DNA of 47,767 nt from Flavobacteriales bacterium. Its GTDB lineage: Bacteria > Bacteroidota > Bacteroidia > UBA10329. A model generated the notes under the pieces. The model had not been told where the DNA came from, searched no databases, and saw only the letters and a list, made by a program, of their open reading frames with translations. Of the stretch, positions 8,504 to 16,978 are shown piece by piece. A program made the translations under genes and the position numbers. The stretch's first letter is position 1. Each line of letters starts with the position of its first letter. The DNA lies in contig JAIOYP010000029.1 in NCBI GenBank assembly GCA_021741155.1, positions 1 to 47,767 of the forward strand. Direction: 5' to 3'.

Positions 8504-9265
8504 CTAACGTCCCAACCAACCGCCATCTACCGCAAGTGTGTGTCCGTTGACGTAGTTTGAAGCAGCACTCGCAAGGAAAACAACAGCGCCAGCTAAATCT
8601 TGTGGCGTTCCCCATCGTTCGGCAGGAATACGCGCAAGAATAGAAGCATTTCGTTCTGGGTCTTCTTGCAATGCTTTTGTATTGTCCGTAGCCATGTAAC
8701 CAGGGGCGATGGAATTCACTTGAATATTATGCTTCGCCAATTCATTCGTCATGAGCATGGTAAGCCCTTTCACACCCGACTTGCTAGCGGTGTATGACGC
8801 CACGCGAATTCCACCCTGAAAGGATAACATGGAAGCAATGTTGATGATTTTACCTCCATTACCTTGCGCCACAAATTCGTTAGCCACTGCTTGAGAAAGG
8901 AAGAACAGATTTTTTAGATTGACATTCATCACATCATCCCATTCTTGCTCCGTAAAATCGAGCATTTCGTTGCGTGTGATCATCCCGGCATTGTTAACCA
9001 AGATGTCAATTTTGCCAAACTCAGCTTTAGCGGCAGCAACAATTTTTTCTACGGATGATTTTTCTCTAAGATCTGCGGTAACTGGCAGAAACTTCTTTCC
9101 TAATTTTTCGACTGCTTCGGCAGTGGCCCACATATCGCTTGTGGCCGAGCCTACAATATCAGCGCCCGCTTCTGCTAACGCGATGACAATGCCTTGCCCA
9201 AGTCCGCGCGAAGCACCGGTTACAATGGCAACCTTTCGGTCTAATTTAAACTGGTCTAAAATCAT
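8504..9265 (-). CDS. kduD: 2-deoxy-D-gluconate 3-dehydrogenase / 2,5-diketo-3-deoxygluconate reductase (SDR)
   Basis: 253 residues of the classical short-chain dehydrogenase family. The cofactor site is TGASRGLG (16-23) and NNAG is at 91-94. The catalytic residues are Ser145, Tyr158 and Lys162 (YTASK). The KduD call over other SDRs such as FabG comes from overall resemblance (opening FKLDRKVAIVTGASRGLGQG, ending VNGHTLAVDGGWLGR) and from kduI lying 2 bp upstream in the same orientation. KduD reduces 2,5-diketo-3-deoxygluconate to KDG, feeding the kinase and aldolase encoded convergently on the other strand. Confidence 0.88.
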   Translation of the reverse strand: MILDQFKLDRKVAIVTGASRGLGQGIVIALAEAGADIVGSATSDMWATAEAVEKLGKKFLPVTADLREKSSVEKIVAAAKAEFGKIDILVNNAGMITRNEMLDFTEQEWDDVMNVNLKNLFFLSQAVANEFVAQGNGGKIINIASMLSFQGGIRVASYTASKSGVKGLTMLMTNELAKHNIQVNSIAPGYMATDNTKALQEDPERNASILARIPAERWGTPQDLAGAVVFLASAASNYVNGHTLAVDGGWLGR

Positions 9266-9267
9266 CC

Positions 9268-10104
9268 TTATCTAAGTTCATTCATGGCCACGTGATCCAT
9301 ATCATCAAAGGTCATATTCTCTCCGCACATGCCCCAAATGAAGGTGTAGCTACTGGTTGCCACACCCGAATGCATGGACCAACTTGGCGAGATAACCGCT
9401 TGCTCGTTCGCCATAACCAAATGCCGCGTTTCCTGCGGCTGCCCCATAAAGTGAAACACGCGAGTTTCTTCCGCCATGTCGAAGTAGAAATAGACTTCCA
9501 TTCTACGCTCATGCGTATGGCACGGCATGGTGTTCCAAACGCTTCCCGGTTCAAGAATGGTAAGCCCCATCACCAATTGGCAACTCTTGCAAACATCTGG
9601 ATGTACGTATTGATAAATCGTGCGTTTGTTCAGCGTTTTTTCATCGCCTAATCTCAAAGGCTGTGCCTGAGCAATCTCAATTTTGGTATGTGGATAACCA
9701 TGATGTGCTGGAGCACTGTTGAAATAGAATTTGGCCGGGTCATCGGCAGATTCCGACTCGAACTGAATGTCTTTAACGCCCATTCCCACATACAATCCAT
9801 CTTTGTTTCCGAGCTCGTACCGAACGCCATCAAGCGTTACAACTCCTGCTGCTCCCACATTGATGATGCCCGCTTCTCTACGCTCGAAAAATGAATTTAC
9901 ACCCATCTCTTTCCCAGCTTCTAATGTGAGCGCTTTCTTAACTGGTTTAATTCCGCCTGCAATAATTCTGTCAGAATGGGAATACGTGAACGACACTTCA
10001 TCATCCACAAACACCTTCTCAATCAGGAAATGCTTGCGAAGCGCTTCTGTATCGTAGTTTTTAGCATCGTCTGGGTGTTGTGCGTAGCGTACGTCTAATT
10101 TCAT
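9268..10104 (-). CDS. kduI: 5-dehydro-4-deoxy-D-glucuronate isomerase
   Basis: 278 residues, the standard KduI length. The cupin metal ligands His196, His198, Glu203 and His245 fall at the same numbers as in the Escherichia coli enzyme ([21 protein letters not shown]). KduI converts 5-keto-4-deoxyuronate, the product released by pectin- or glycosaminoglycan-type lyases, to 2,5-diketo-3-deoxygluconate. It is the first gene of a two-gene minus-strand operon with kduD (2-bp gap). A TAGTTTTG -7-like box lies 20 bp upstream of the ATG. Confidence 0.95.
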   Translation of the reverse strand: MKLDVRYAQHPDDAKNYDTEALRKHFLIEKVFVDDEVSFTYSHSDRIIAGGIKPVKKALTLEAGKEMGVNSFFERREAGIINVGAAGVVTLDGVRYELGNKDGLYVGMGVKDIQFESESADDPAKFYFNSAPAHHGYPHTKIEIAQAQPLRLGDEKTLNKRTIYQYVHPDVCKSCQLVMGLTILEPGSVWNTMPCHTHERRMEVYFYFDMAEETRVFHFMGQPQETRHLVMANEQAVISPSWSMHSGVATSSYTFIWGMCGENMTFDDMDHVAMNELR

Positions 10105-10123
10105 CGGTCTTTTTGCTTTGCGG

Positions 10124-10131
10124 CAAAACTA
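10124..10131 (-). promoter_or_regulatory. -7 box of the kduI-kduD promoter
   Basis: Read on the minus strand this is TAGTTTTG, a match to the Bacteroidota -7 consensus TAnnTTTG, ending 19 bp before the kduI ATG. I see no good TTG/TTTG -33 element at the usual 19-23 bp distance, so the promoter may need an activator or may be weak. Confidence 0.5.
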
Positions 10132-10309
10132 GCCATAAGAAGCTGTTAAGCATGAGGGAATCCGAACGCATGTTGACCGTTATGCAGCTATTACAGGAAT
10201 TGAGTGTATCGTTCTAAAAAAGGTTAACTCTTTTTTAGGTTTTTCAGAGTCATACGCACGGTCGATGACCCATTCATCCTCTTCGATGAGTTTTTTATTT
10301 TATTAAAGC

Positions 10310-10519
10310 GTTCTAATAGCCTATTGGATGGTACTAATAGACTATTTAATTTTACTAAACACGTTTTAAAAAGAACGAATAAAGCACTAAAGCGTTCTTT
10401 TTAAGTATCAATTAGTTCTAATAACTGATTTAGCGGTTTTAAACGAGTTTAAAACGACCGTTGAAAGGATTTAAACGTTCGTTGAGACGGTTCAAGTAAT
10501 CAACGAAGCGTTCACAGCA
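10310..10519. repeat. Degenerate 21-bp phased AT-rich repeat block
   Basis: Ten consecutive 21-bp segments starting at 10310 can be laid out without gaps. Units at 10310 (GTTCTAATAGCCTATTGGAT), 10331 (GTACTAATAGACTATTTAAT) and 10415 (GTTCTAATAACTGATTTAGC) match at 13 to 16 of 21 positions, and GTTCT recurs in the same register at 10394. In the 3' half TTTAAA cores lie at 10438, 10448 and 10470, and another at 10365, consistent with a 10.5-bp half period. The sequence is very AT-rich, has stops in all frames and is not in a gene. It lies between kduI and tRNA-Ala. Phased A/T tracts of this kind would be expected to bend DNA. Function unknown. Confidence 0.55.
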
Positions 10520-10618
10520 CTTCACTAGAGCCGTGATTCAACGGAAAGACCACCATTCAACGCGGCATACATACCGCTGCAATAAGCATAGTGGTTTTTG
10601 TGGGGCGTTATCTGAAAC

Positions 10619-10650
10619 AAAATAGCCCGACCACTTGGTCGGGCTATTTG
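10619..10650 (-). terminator. Strong hairpin terminator downstream of tRNA-Ala
   Basis: AAATAGCCCGACCA (10620-10633) pairs perfectly with TGGTCGGGCTATTT (10636-10649). On the minus strand the stem follows the tRNA 3' end by a few bases and leads into TTTTGTTT, as expected for an intrinsic terminator. The stem is also T-tailed on the plus strand, but no plus-strand gene precedes it. Confidence 0.85.
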
Positions 10651-10654
10651 TTGG

Positions 10655-10734
<80 letters not shown>

Positions 10735-10926
10735 GCGGCAAATGTAATTCTTTTCAAGAATTGGGCAGCCCTTAGAAAGGATATTGAAATTCATGGCTAT
10801 GCTTGCTTAGCACAACAAACAACTCCACCAAACGAAAAAACACATCTGGATTTTACTCAATTGACTTCTTCGCCACTCTAAACACTATCCGCTAACTTTA
10901 CATCCTACAAACTCAAACCAACTTTT

Positions 10927-12027
10927 ATGAAAACACGCTTACTATCTATTGCTTTTTGTCTTGCAGCGGCTTCGGGCTTTGCCCAAGAGTGCCATGCCGA
11001 TTTATCGTACTATTCCTTTGGTCCAGGCGTTTATCCTGTTTCAATTGCAACGCCAAACTGCACCGATACGTTGGGTACCAAAACGATTGTATCAATTACA
11101 GACACAACGGTAAGCATTACTTCTCCGATAACGCTTGATGTTACCATCTACTATGACTCTACTCGTATTCTTAGCGTAAATGGACTGCCTCCAGGATTGA
11201 GTTTTGGAACAGACGTAGACCATACAACCAGCGCCCACATTCCTTATGGTGCTTGGGTAAACGGTGGCACATTCCCCAACGTCACTCCTGCCATTGGTTG
11301 TGTGTATGTGCATGGTAGCCCAGCGGCTTGGTTAGCAGCACAATCTGGAGGTGTGGGTGGTCAATACACTATTCAGGTAGAATATGATGCTCGCATTGTT
11401 CAAACCGTGCCAGACGTTAGCGCATTTGGTGTTCCAAATGGCACATGGTTGTCTGCGGTTAATCCGCAATTTGGCGGTGGCTCAATCAACATCAATGTTC
11501 CAATAAGCACACTTCCTGTAGCGCAGTACGAATTGACTTCCGTTTTGGGAGAGGTTGAAGTAGATTCTATCAACGTAGAGAGTTACACCGCAACTCCGGG
11601 TGCCGCAGGCTACAATTGGACTGTTACTGGCGGAACTATACTTACCGGGCAGGGCACGGATTCTATCACTGTGGTTTGGGATGGTGGCGTGCCAACCGGT
11701 ATGGTTGAAGTTGTGGCTGGAAACGGTATGGGCTGCGATCAAACCGAAACACTTGCTATTACATCTATTGTGGCCAGCATTTTCGAACCTTCTACCCTCA
11801 ACCCACGCATTTACCCCAACCCAAGTACGGGTGTTTTTACCATCGAATTAGAAACAACCGATAGGGTAAACCTTTCTGTGTTGGATTTGGCAGGTAAGGT
11901 GGTTCACACAGCCCAATATGCTGCAATTACTCACCGTTTAGACCTCAGCAACCTCAATTCGGGTATTTATTTGCTTACGTTGGAGACCATCGAAGGTCAT
12001 GCCATCAGCAAATTGATTGTAGAGTAA
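10927..12027 (+). CDS. Secreted protein with PKD-like module and T9SS type A sorting domain
   Basis: 366 residues. A signal peptide (MKTRLLSIAFCLAAASGFA, then QE) is followed by a Thr/Val/Gly-rich beta region with little similarity I can name. A PKD-like module lies at about 215-265 (ATPGAAGYNWTVTGG, then TDSITVVWDGG). The C-terminal sorting domain at about 292-366 begins RIYPNPSTGVFTIEL, contains VLDLAGKVV and SGIYLLTL, and ends SKLIVE, the standard T9SS type A signal. The protein is therefore exported and either surface-attached or secreted. It is monocistronic, with a tRNA gene on the opposite strand upstream and a palindromic terminator just after its stop. Confidence 0.85.
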   Translation: MKTRLLSIAFCLAAASGFAQECHADLSYYSFGPGVYPVSIATPNCTDTLGTKTIVSITDTTVSITSPITLDVTIYYDSTRILSVNGLPPGLSFGTDVDHTTSAHIPYGAWVNGGTFPNVTPAIGCVYVHGSPAAWLAAQSGGVGGQYTIQVEYDARIVQTVPDVSAFGVPNGTWLSAVNPQFGGGSININVPISTLPVAQYELTSVLGEVEVDSINVESYTATPGAAGYNWTVTGGTILTGQGTDSITVVWDGGVPTGMVEVVAGNGMGCDQTETLAITSIVASIFEPSTLNPRIYPNPSTGVFTIELETTDRVNLSVLDLAGKVVHTAQYAAITHRLDLSNLNSGIYLLTLETIEGHAISKLIVE

Positions 12028-12036
12028 GACGCTTAC

Positions 12037-12071
12037 AAGACCTTCAAGGTTTTAAAAACCTTGAAGGTCTT
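12037..12071. terminator. Palindromic hairpin after the T9SS cargo gene
   Basis: AAGACCTTCAAGGTTTT (12037-12053) and AAAACCTTGAAGGTCTT (12055-12071) are perfect inverted repeats about one base apart, starting 10 bp after the stop codon. It will act as a terminator on either strand. From general knowledge, the core GACCTTCAAGGT resembles a dispersed palindrome seen downstream of many Flavobacteria-type genes. Confidence 0.75.
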
Positions 12072-12112
12072 TACCCAAACCATCCCCGAACCTATTTCCC
12101 GATATTGCCCCA

Positions 12113-13333
12113 ATGAAATCGGCACGCATCGTAGCACTTTGCGCCATTGCCTTGGGTATAGGACTCACGCAATGGGCGTTTAGGTTCCTAATGCCGCCAA
12201 CGCCTGTAGATGCGTTCATCCGTTTGATGATGTTGGTGTTTGATGGGTTTGTTCTCGTGTTCATTTTCTGCTTTGGGTGGCAAAATGTACCTTTTGCAGC
12301 GCGGCTTAGGCAGCTTTTGCAGCAATGGCCACGGCTTGTGGCCGTATTTATGGGTCTTTTCTTGGCGTACTGTGGGTTTATGGCCGTGGAGTTTGCTTGT
12401 AGGTTCTACTTCAAACACGGTTACAGGGCGCCATACTCTGATAAGACCTACTGGGAACCGTCTGCATCGGTGCAAGATTCTATTTTGGGCACGGCTTTGT
12501 GGCCCGATACCGTCATTAGCCACGCATTGGTGGTAAACGATTCGCTTATTTACAAGAAGCATTATCGTATTGATGCGCTCGGAAGGCATATTACACCCAC
12601 CAACGACTCTGCCCGTGCGGCATTTGCCATGGTTACGGGCTGTTCGTACGTTTTTGGCTACGCCAACGAAGAAAATGAAACGCTGAGCTACTACCTAGAT
12701 AGCCTTACAGGGCTTCGCGGTTACAATTATGGCATATCGGGCCACGGCACACAGCAAACGCTGGCATTTTTGCAATCGCGCAACCTCCACCAAGAGATTA
12801 AAGAGCCCAATGGGTTGCTTGTGCATTTGTTTATAGACCGTCACATTCAACGATTAATTGGTACTCGTAGGCTCATTAACCTTTGGGCAAGCAATTTCCC
12901 CTACTATTACCTCGATGGAGAAGAACTTAAGCATGATGGCAGCTTTCTGTCGGGCCGAAACTGGCTTACACGGTTCTATAGGGCCATTAGTCAGAGCTCA
13001 TTTATTGCCCTGTTCGATATTGATGTGCCGTGGTACGTAAGCGATGGGCACATGAAGCTGTTTGGGGCTGTGCTTCGCGAAGCAAAAAGAGAGTTTCTGA
13101 AGCAATATCCCGATGGGCGGTTCTTGGTGGTGTTGGCGCCCGGCACTAAGCTGGCTCCGCGCGCACTTAAGGTGCTTAATGAGCACGATATTGAGGTGCT
13201 CGACTGCTCCACCCTACTCAACCCAGAGCAGAAGCAGTATAAGATTCACTGGACAGAAGGTCATCCTAACCACAAGTACTATTTGGAGGTGGCGCAAGAG
13301 ATAAGTGGCTACTTAAAGACCCATCCGCGCTAA
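12113..13333 (+). CDS. Membrane protein with SGNH-hydrolase-like domain
   Basis: 406 residues. Three N-terminal hydrophobic segments (IVALCAIALGIGLTQWAF; LMMLVFDGFVLVFIFCFGW; LVAVFMGLFLAYCGFMAVEF) are followed by a soluble domain. It has SGNH-like landmarks in the right order: VTGCSYVFGYA with a candidate nucleophile Ser, NYGISGHGTQQTL, and TEGHPNHKYY near the C-terminus with a candidate His. The block I motif is GCS rather than GDS. Related proteins are found near polysaccharide or cell-envelope O-acyl modification genes. The GtrA-like protein 36 bp downstream fits such an envelope-glycan role, but this is inference. Confidence 0.7.
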   Translation: MKSARIVALCAIALGIGLTQWAFRFLMPPTPVDAFIRLMMLVFDGFVLVFIFCFGWQNVPFAARLRQLLQQWPRLVAVFMGLFLAYCGFMAVEFACRFYFKHGYRAPYSDKTYWEPSASVQDSILGTALWPDTVISHALVVNDSLIYKKHYRIDALGRHITPTNDSARAAFAMVTGCSYVFGYANEENETLSYYLDSLTGLRGYNYGISGHGTQQTLAFLQSRNLHQEIKEPNGLLVHLFIDRHIQRLIGTRRLINLWASNFPYYYLDGEELKHDGSFLSGRNWLTRFYRAISQSSFIALFDIDVPWYVSDGHMKLFGAVLREAKREFLKQYPDGRFLVVLAPGTKLAPRALKVLNEHDIEVLDCSTLLNPEQKQYKIHWTEGHPNHKYYLEVAQEISGYLKTHPR

Positions 13334-13369
13334 ACTTTAAGCCTTCTTTATGTTGATATTGCGCCCTCA

Positions 13370-13777
13370 ATGGAGTGGTTACAACAATTGCTAAAGAAAG
13401 AGCTTAGCACTTTTATGCGCTTTGCGCTTGTGGGTGCGGTTTGGACTGCCATCAACATAGCCACAGACATTCTTTTCATTGATAAGATGGGCTTGCCGGG
13501 ATGGATTGGATCTATGCTCAGCTACATCATCCTTTACGTTGGCCGATACTTTACTTATCTGCTTTTTAAGGTAATTGAGCCGCAATTTTGGAAGTATGTA
13601 TGGTCTACTTTGGTGTTCACATTGGTGATGTGGGGACTAAAAATCCTCACTATAGACTACTTGGGCTACACGGCAGCCATTGCCTCTCCGGTTATTACCA
13701 TTGCGGCCTTCGTGTTTAAGTATTTCTTCTATAAAAGCATCAATCTGCTTAAAGAAGATGTGGATAAAGTGAGCTAG
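13370..13777 (+). CDS. GtrA-like four-span membrane protein
   Basis: 135 residues with four predicted membrane spans. FMRFALVGAVWTAINIATDILF is the GtrA N-terminal pattern (here in two parts: FMRFALVGAVW and TAINIATDILF). The last span, PVITIAAFVFKYFFY, carries the family's C-terminal aromatic/Lys pattern. GtrA-like proteins are thought to help flip lipid-linked sugars across the inner membrane. It follows the SGNH-like gene closely. Its stop codon overlaps that of recO: the shared palindrome CTAG at 13774-13777 gives TAG on both strands. Confidence 0.8.
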   Translation: MEWLQQLLKKELSTFMRFALVGAVWTAINIATDILFIDKMGLPGWIGSMLSYIILYVGRYFTYLLFKVIEPQFWKYVWSTLVFTLVMWGLKILTIDYLGYTAAIASPVITIAAFVFKYFFYKSINLLKEDVDKVS

Positions 13778-14496
13778 GAAAGCACTTCTTCCAGCACCTT
13801 ATGGCTGGTTATCTCTTTCATACCGTGTAGGTGTAGGCGGTAATAGTCGAGCAGCTTTTGTAGGAGCGCTCTGCGGTGGGCATTGGCCAATTTTACACTC
13901 GCATGTTCGTCTATACGGATAGCCAATAGACTAGAAAGGGCGGTTACCAACGTTCCGCTAAGCATGTGTGGATGTATGGGTTCTGAAGGGCAGAATTCGC
14001 CCTCAACCAAATCAAAGAAACGGTGGCTTTGTGCTCTTCCCTGCGGATAAAACCCTAAAAAGCTCGAGAATTCTAACATAAACTTGAGATGGAAGTTGCT
14101 GGTGCTCTCTTTAGTTTGATCTAGCAGCAAAACAGCGTTCTTCAAGAACAGAAAAAGCTCTTGGTTGCGCTCCTCTTCACCTATAGAATGCACAATAACC
14201 TCTGCCATAAACAAGGCAATGCATGTTTTCTCTGTATCAAACGGTATGGCGCTTAGGGCAATCTCCCTTTCAATGGTACGCACGCTTTTGAGACCCCGCC
14301 TATCATCATTTATGAACGAAAGTTCTACTAAAGTTAGCGGCTGCAGCAGCCCAAGCTTTGGAAGTGCCGCTCTGCCCTTGCCGGTACGTACCATGAAAGC
14401 ACGTAAACCTATGTCGTTGGTGTAGATACGGGCTATTACTGAGCTATCGGAGTATCGGATGGAGCTTAAAACGATTCCGCTCGTGGTAACAATCAT
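13774..14496 (-). CDS. recO: DNA repair protein RecO
   Basis: 240 residues, the usual RecO length. The N-terminal OB-fold starts IVTTSGIVLSSIRYSDSSVIARIYT, here quoted as IVTTSGIVLSSIRYSD and SVIARIYT. A helical C-terminal domain follows, with LKFMLEFSSFLGFYPQG typical of the family. RecO loads RecA onto SSB-coated single-stranded DNA in the RecFOR pathway and acts in the cytoplasm. It starts 3 bp after the stop of porZ, so the two are probably co-transcribed; this pair recurs in Bacteroidota from what I know. Confidence 0.92.
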   Translation of the reverse strand: MIVTTSGIVLSSIRYSDSSVIARIYTNDIGLRAFMVRTGKGRAALPKLGLLQPLTLVELSFINDDRRGLKSVRTIEREIALSAIPFDTEKTCIALFMAEVIVHSIGEEERNQELFLFLKNAVLLLDQTKESTSNFHLKFMLEFSSFLGFYPQGRAQSHRFFDLVEGEFCPSEPIHPHMLSGTLVTALSSLLAIRIDEHASVKLANAHRRALLQKLLDYYRLHLHGMKEITSHKVLEEVLS

Positions 14497-14499
14497 TTG

Positions 14500-16812
14500 T
14501 TACTGGATGAAAAGAATCTTCGTTACAAACGTTTCCTTTCCGTCTTCGTTAGAAACAAATACGAGATAAACACCGCTCTTGGCGCGCTCGCCTGTTTGTT
14601 TGTTTCCATCCCAAATAGCCTGTCCGCCCTCGGCAGTGGTGGCATAAACTACGTTACCAGCTGCATCAGCAATCTTTACATCTGCATCCCTAACCAAACC
14701 TTTAATTGCAATGGGGCCGTCATAGTCTGGCTCCACAGGATTTGGGTATGCGTATACATCGGCAGAGACAAATTCTGGAGTTCCCCACGTGGCGGTGCCC
14801 TTGTAAGAGACAATTCCTTTGTCTGTACCAATAAAGACCTCGCCACTTAAGTGATCTACCCCAATAGAAGTAATCTGATTGCTAAACAAAGGGCTGTTTT
14901 CTATAGTGAAATGATGTATCTCCTCGGTGCCATCATCCGAAAGCAGGAAAACACCTGCACTGGCAGTGCCTATCCACTTTCGATTTGCGCCATCAACGGC
15001 TATCACGTTCACGCTTTCGTTTTCTAGGAGGTACTGAACGTATCCATCCTGCTCAATCAAAATCTGTTGTGCATCAAAATTCCCTCCGCTAAACACGCTC
15101 TCTGGCGAGTAGAAAACAGAAATCCCATTGTCGGTGCCTACCCAGATTTCTCCATCCAAATCGGCCTCTATGCAAAACACGTTATTGCTTGCGAGGTTAC
15201 CATTTCCTGCATTCTGGGTTAGCTTAATGGTCTGATCATCGGTAGAAACGCCTAACGTGCCATTGTCGTTTAGTACTACTACGCCAACTCCTCGCGGAGC
15301 GACCACCCACTTCTGTCCACTATCGTCAATGGCAATATCACTCAGCGTTACATTTCCTACTCCTGCAAATTTGAAAGCATACCACGCGCCTTGCTTGTCT
15401 TTTGCAAACAAAAGATTGTTTGTGCCCGAGCCCGCAACCCATAATGTTTGCGTATTCCTATCTATCTGCAAGCCCGTAACTCGAATGTTTCCATTAGAAC
15501 CAGGTAAGTCCTCTAGTGTACTGTTGGTTGTATCGTAAAAAGCTACAAACTGGTCGTCATAATACTCCACTACTCCTTTACCATAAGATGAGGCGTACAC
15601 CCGTTTGCTATCAAACGGATCTACAATCACTCGCATGTAATCCTGGAAGGTTTCTGTTTGTGGAAAAGAGTATACGCTTATGTTCTGCCACTCATTATTC
15701 TTGTACGTATACAGTCCGTTCTTATTAAAAGAGTTAGACCACACGTCTGTAATGCTTCCAGACGACACGTAGCAGCGCCCATCCCAAACGCTAATGTCGG
15801 TACTGGAGATGGCAGAAGGTCCATTTACCCGTACAGCGCTAAAACTTTGGTTCTGTGGGTGCCTTATAAGACCAGCCTGCGAATCGGCTATCCACATAAT
15901 GCCATTATTGTCTGTCCAAGCATGGTTTGGCTTACCGAAACCAAATCCATAGTCGTAAGCAAGTCTTAATCGTTCGTGGTTAGCATTAAACTCTTCAACC
16001 GCACCCCCAACCACCACCAATAGCACACCGTTACTGCTCTCTAATGCCTTTACATGTTCCTCATCAACAAGCCCAAAATTGGACCATTGTTGATTGTGAT
16101 AGTAGTAAATGCTATCATTCCCATTCGGGAGCGAAAGGTTAACGTACAGTTTGTCGTTGAACCACGTTCCAGCGTTATATGTTCCCGCAGGAATACCACT
16201 AAACTGCGTCCAATTTTCAAAATTGGCCAAGTTGGTGCCATTAAGCTGTGCGCGATATACACCGCTCTCCGTGCAAGCGAATATCTGGTCGTCTGATGTA
16301 GCAACATCTAGCACGTCAATCACCGAACCGTTTGGTCCCATGTAATACGTGTCTTTGATTTCCTCCTTTACAATATCAAGAACCACAATGGCAAAGCCGC
16401 AAGCCAAATACGCGTAGTCTCCTTGTATATGTATGTCGTTAATAACCTTATTACCCAGAATAGATTTGTCCTTGATGTCGGGAATGTTGATGATTTGCCC
16501 GTCTTTAATCAAGTCCAAGTTGGTGTTGGTGTATGCAATGACCAGGGTATTGTTGTCATCGCTCCACGCAATAGCAGAAAAGCCAATATCAGAGAGTCCA
16601 TTTACCTTCGAAAGTCGCACAATGTCTCCTTCCGTTTTATGATGTTGAAACAATCCGAACTTGGAAGCGGCAAAAACCCAATCTCCTGCATCGGCTACCT
16701 GCACGCCATCATTGTAAGGCAAGTGTTCGCGCCATTGACCAATGGCAATTTGCGCAAACAGCGGACAGCTAAACAGTGCGCTGAATACCACTGGAAGTAT
16801 ATATCTCGACAT
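14500..16812 (-). CDS. porZ: Type IX secretion system protein PorZ-like (beta-propeller with sorting domain)
   Basis: About 770 residues from MSRYILPVVF; the frame also permits ATGs at 16821 and 16836. A signal peptide ends at PLFAQ. The mature N-terminus IGQWREHLPYNDGVQVADAG, then VFAASKFGLF, is the PorZ hallmark. Two-component-regulator-type propeller repeats follow (GLSDIGFSAIAW, ASNNVFCIEADLDGEIWVGT, FSNQITSIGVDHLSGEVFIGT). The C-terminal domain is T9SS-like (VYAYPNPVEPDYDGPIAIKG, then KSGVYLVFV and TKILFIQ). PorZ is a surface component of the T9SS attachment complex that delivers the anionic LPS or sugar anchor to sortase PorU. Length matches the Porphyromonas protein. It forms a unit with recO. 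Confidence 0.85.
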   Translation of the reverse strand: MSRYILPVVFSALFSCPLFAQIAIGQWREHLPYNDGVQVADAGDWVFAASKFGLFQHHKTEGDIVRLSKVNGLSDIGFSAIAWSDDNNTLVIAYTNTNLDLIKDGQIINIPDIKDKSILGNKVINDIHIQGDYAYLACGFAIVVLDIVKEEIKDTYYMGPNGSVIDVLDVATSDDQIFACTESGVYRAQLNGTNLANFENWTQFSGIPAGTYNAGTWFNDKLYVNLSLPNGNDSIYYYHNQQWSNFGLVDEEHVKALESSNGVLLVVVGGAVEEFNANHERLRLAYDYGFGFGKPNHAWTDNNGIMWIADSQAGLIRHPQNQSFSAVRVNGPSAISSTDISVWDGRCYVSSGSITDVWSNSFNKNGLYTYKNNEWQNISVYSFPQTETFQDYMRVIVDPFDSKRVYASSYGKGVVEYYDDQFVAFYDTTNSTLEDLPGSNGNIRVTGLQIDRNTQTLWVAGSGTNNLLFAKDKQGAWYAFKFAGVGNVTLSDIAIDDSGQKWVVAPRGVGVVVLNDNGTLGVSTDDQTIKLTQNAGNGNLASNNVFCIEADLDGEIWVGTDNGISVFYSPESVFSGGNFDAQQILIEQDGYVQYLLENESVNVIAVDGANRKWIGTASAGVFLLSDDGTEEIHHFTIENSPLFSNQITSIGVDHLSGEVFIGTDKGIVSYKGTATWGTPEFVSADVYAYPNPVEPDYDGPIAIKGLVRDADVKIADAAGNVVYATTAEGGQAIWDGNKQTGERAKSGVYLVFVSNEDGKETFVTKILFIQ

Positions 16813-16978
16813 ACGATACATAGGTACTAGAATCATTTAAATAGCAAGTATAATTGTTGCAGACCGAAATAACTGTACTTGCCGCGATTTATTGTATCAA
16901 CCAACGCTGACAACAATTAACTGAAAGCACAGTTCTGATTCGTATGCAATCTATTGAAAGTCGGATGTAGTCGCTTTC

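Noticed and set aside
8504..9265. FabG (3-oxoacyl-ACP reductase) as identity of the SDR
   Set aside because: SDR motifs alone cannot separate the two, but the 2-bp linkage to kduI and the pathway context favour KduD.
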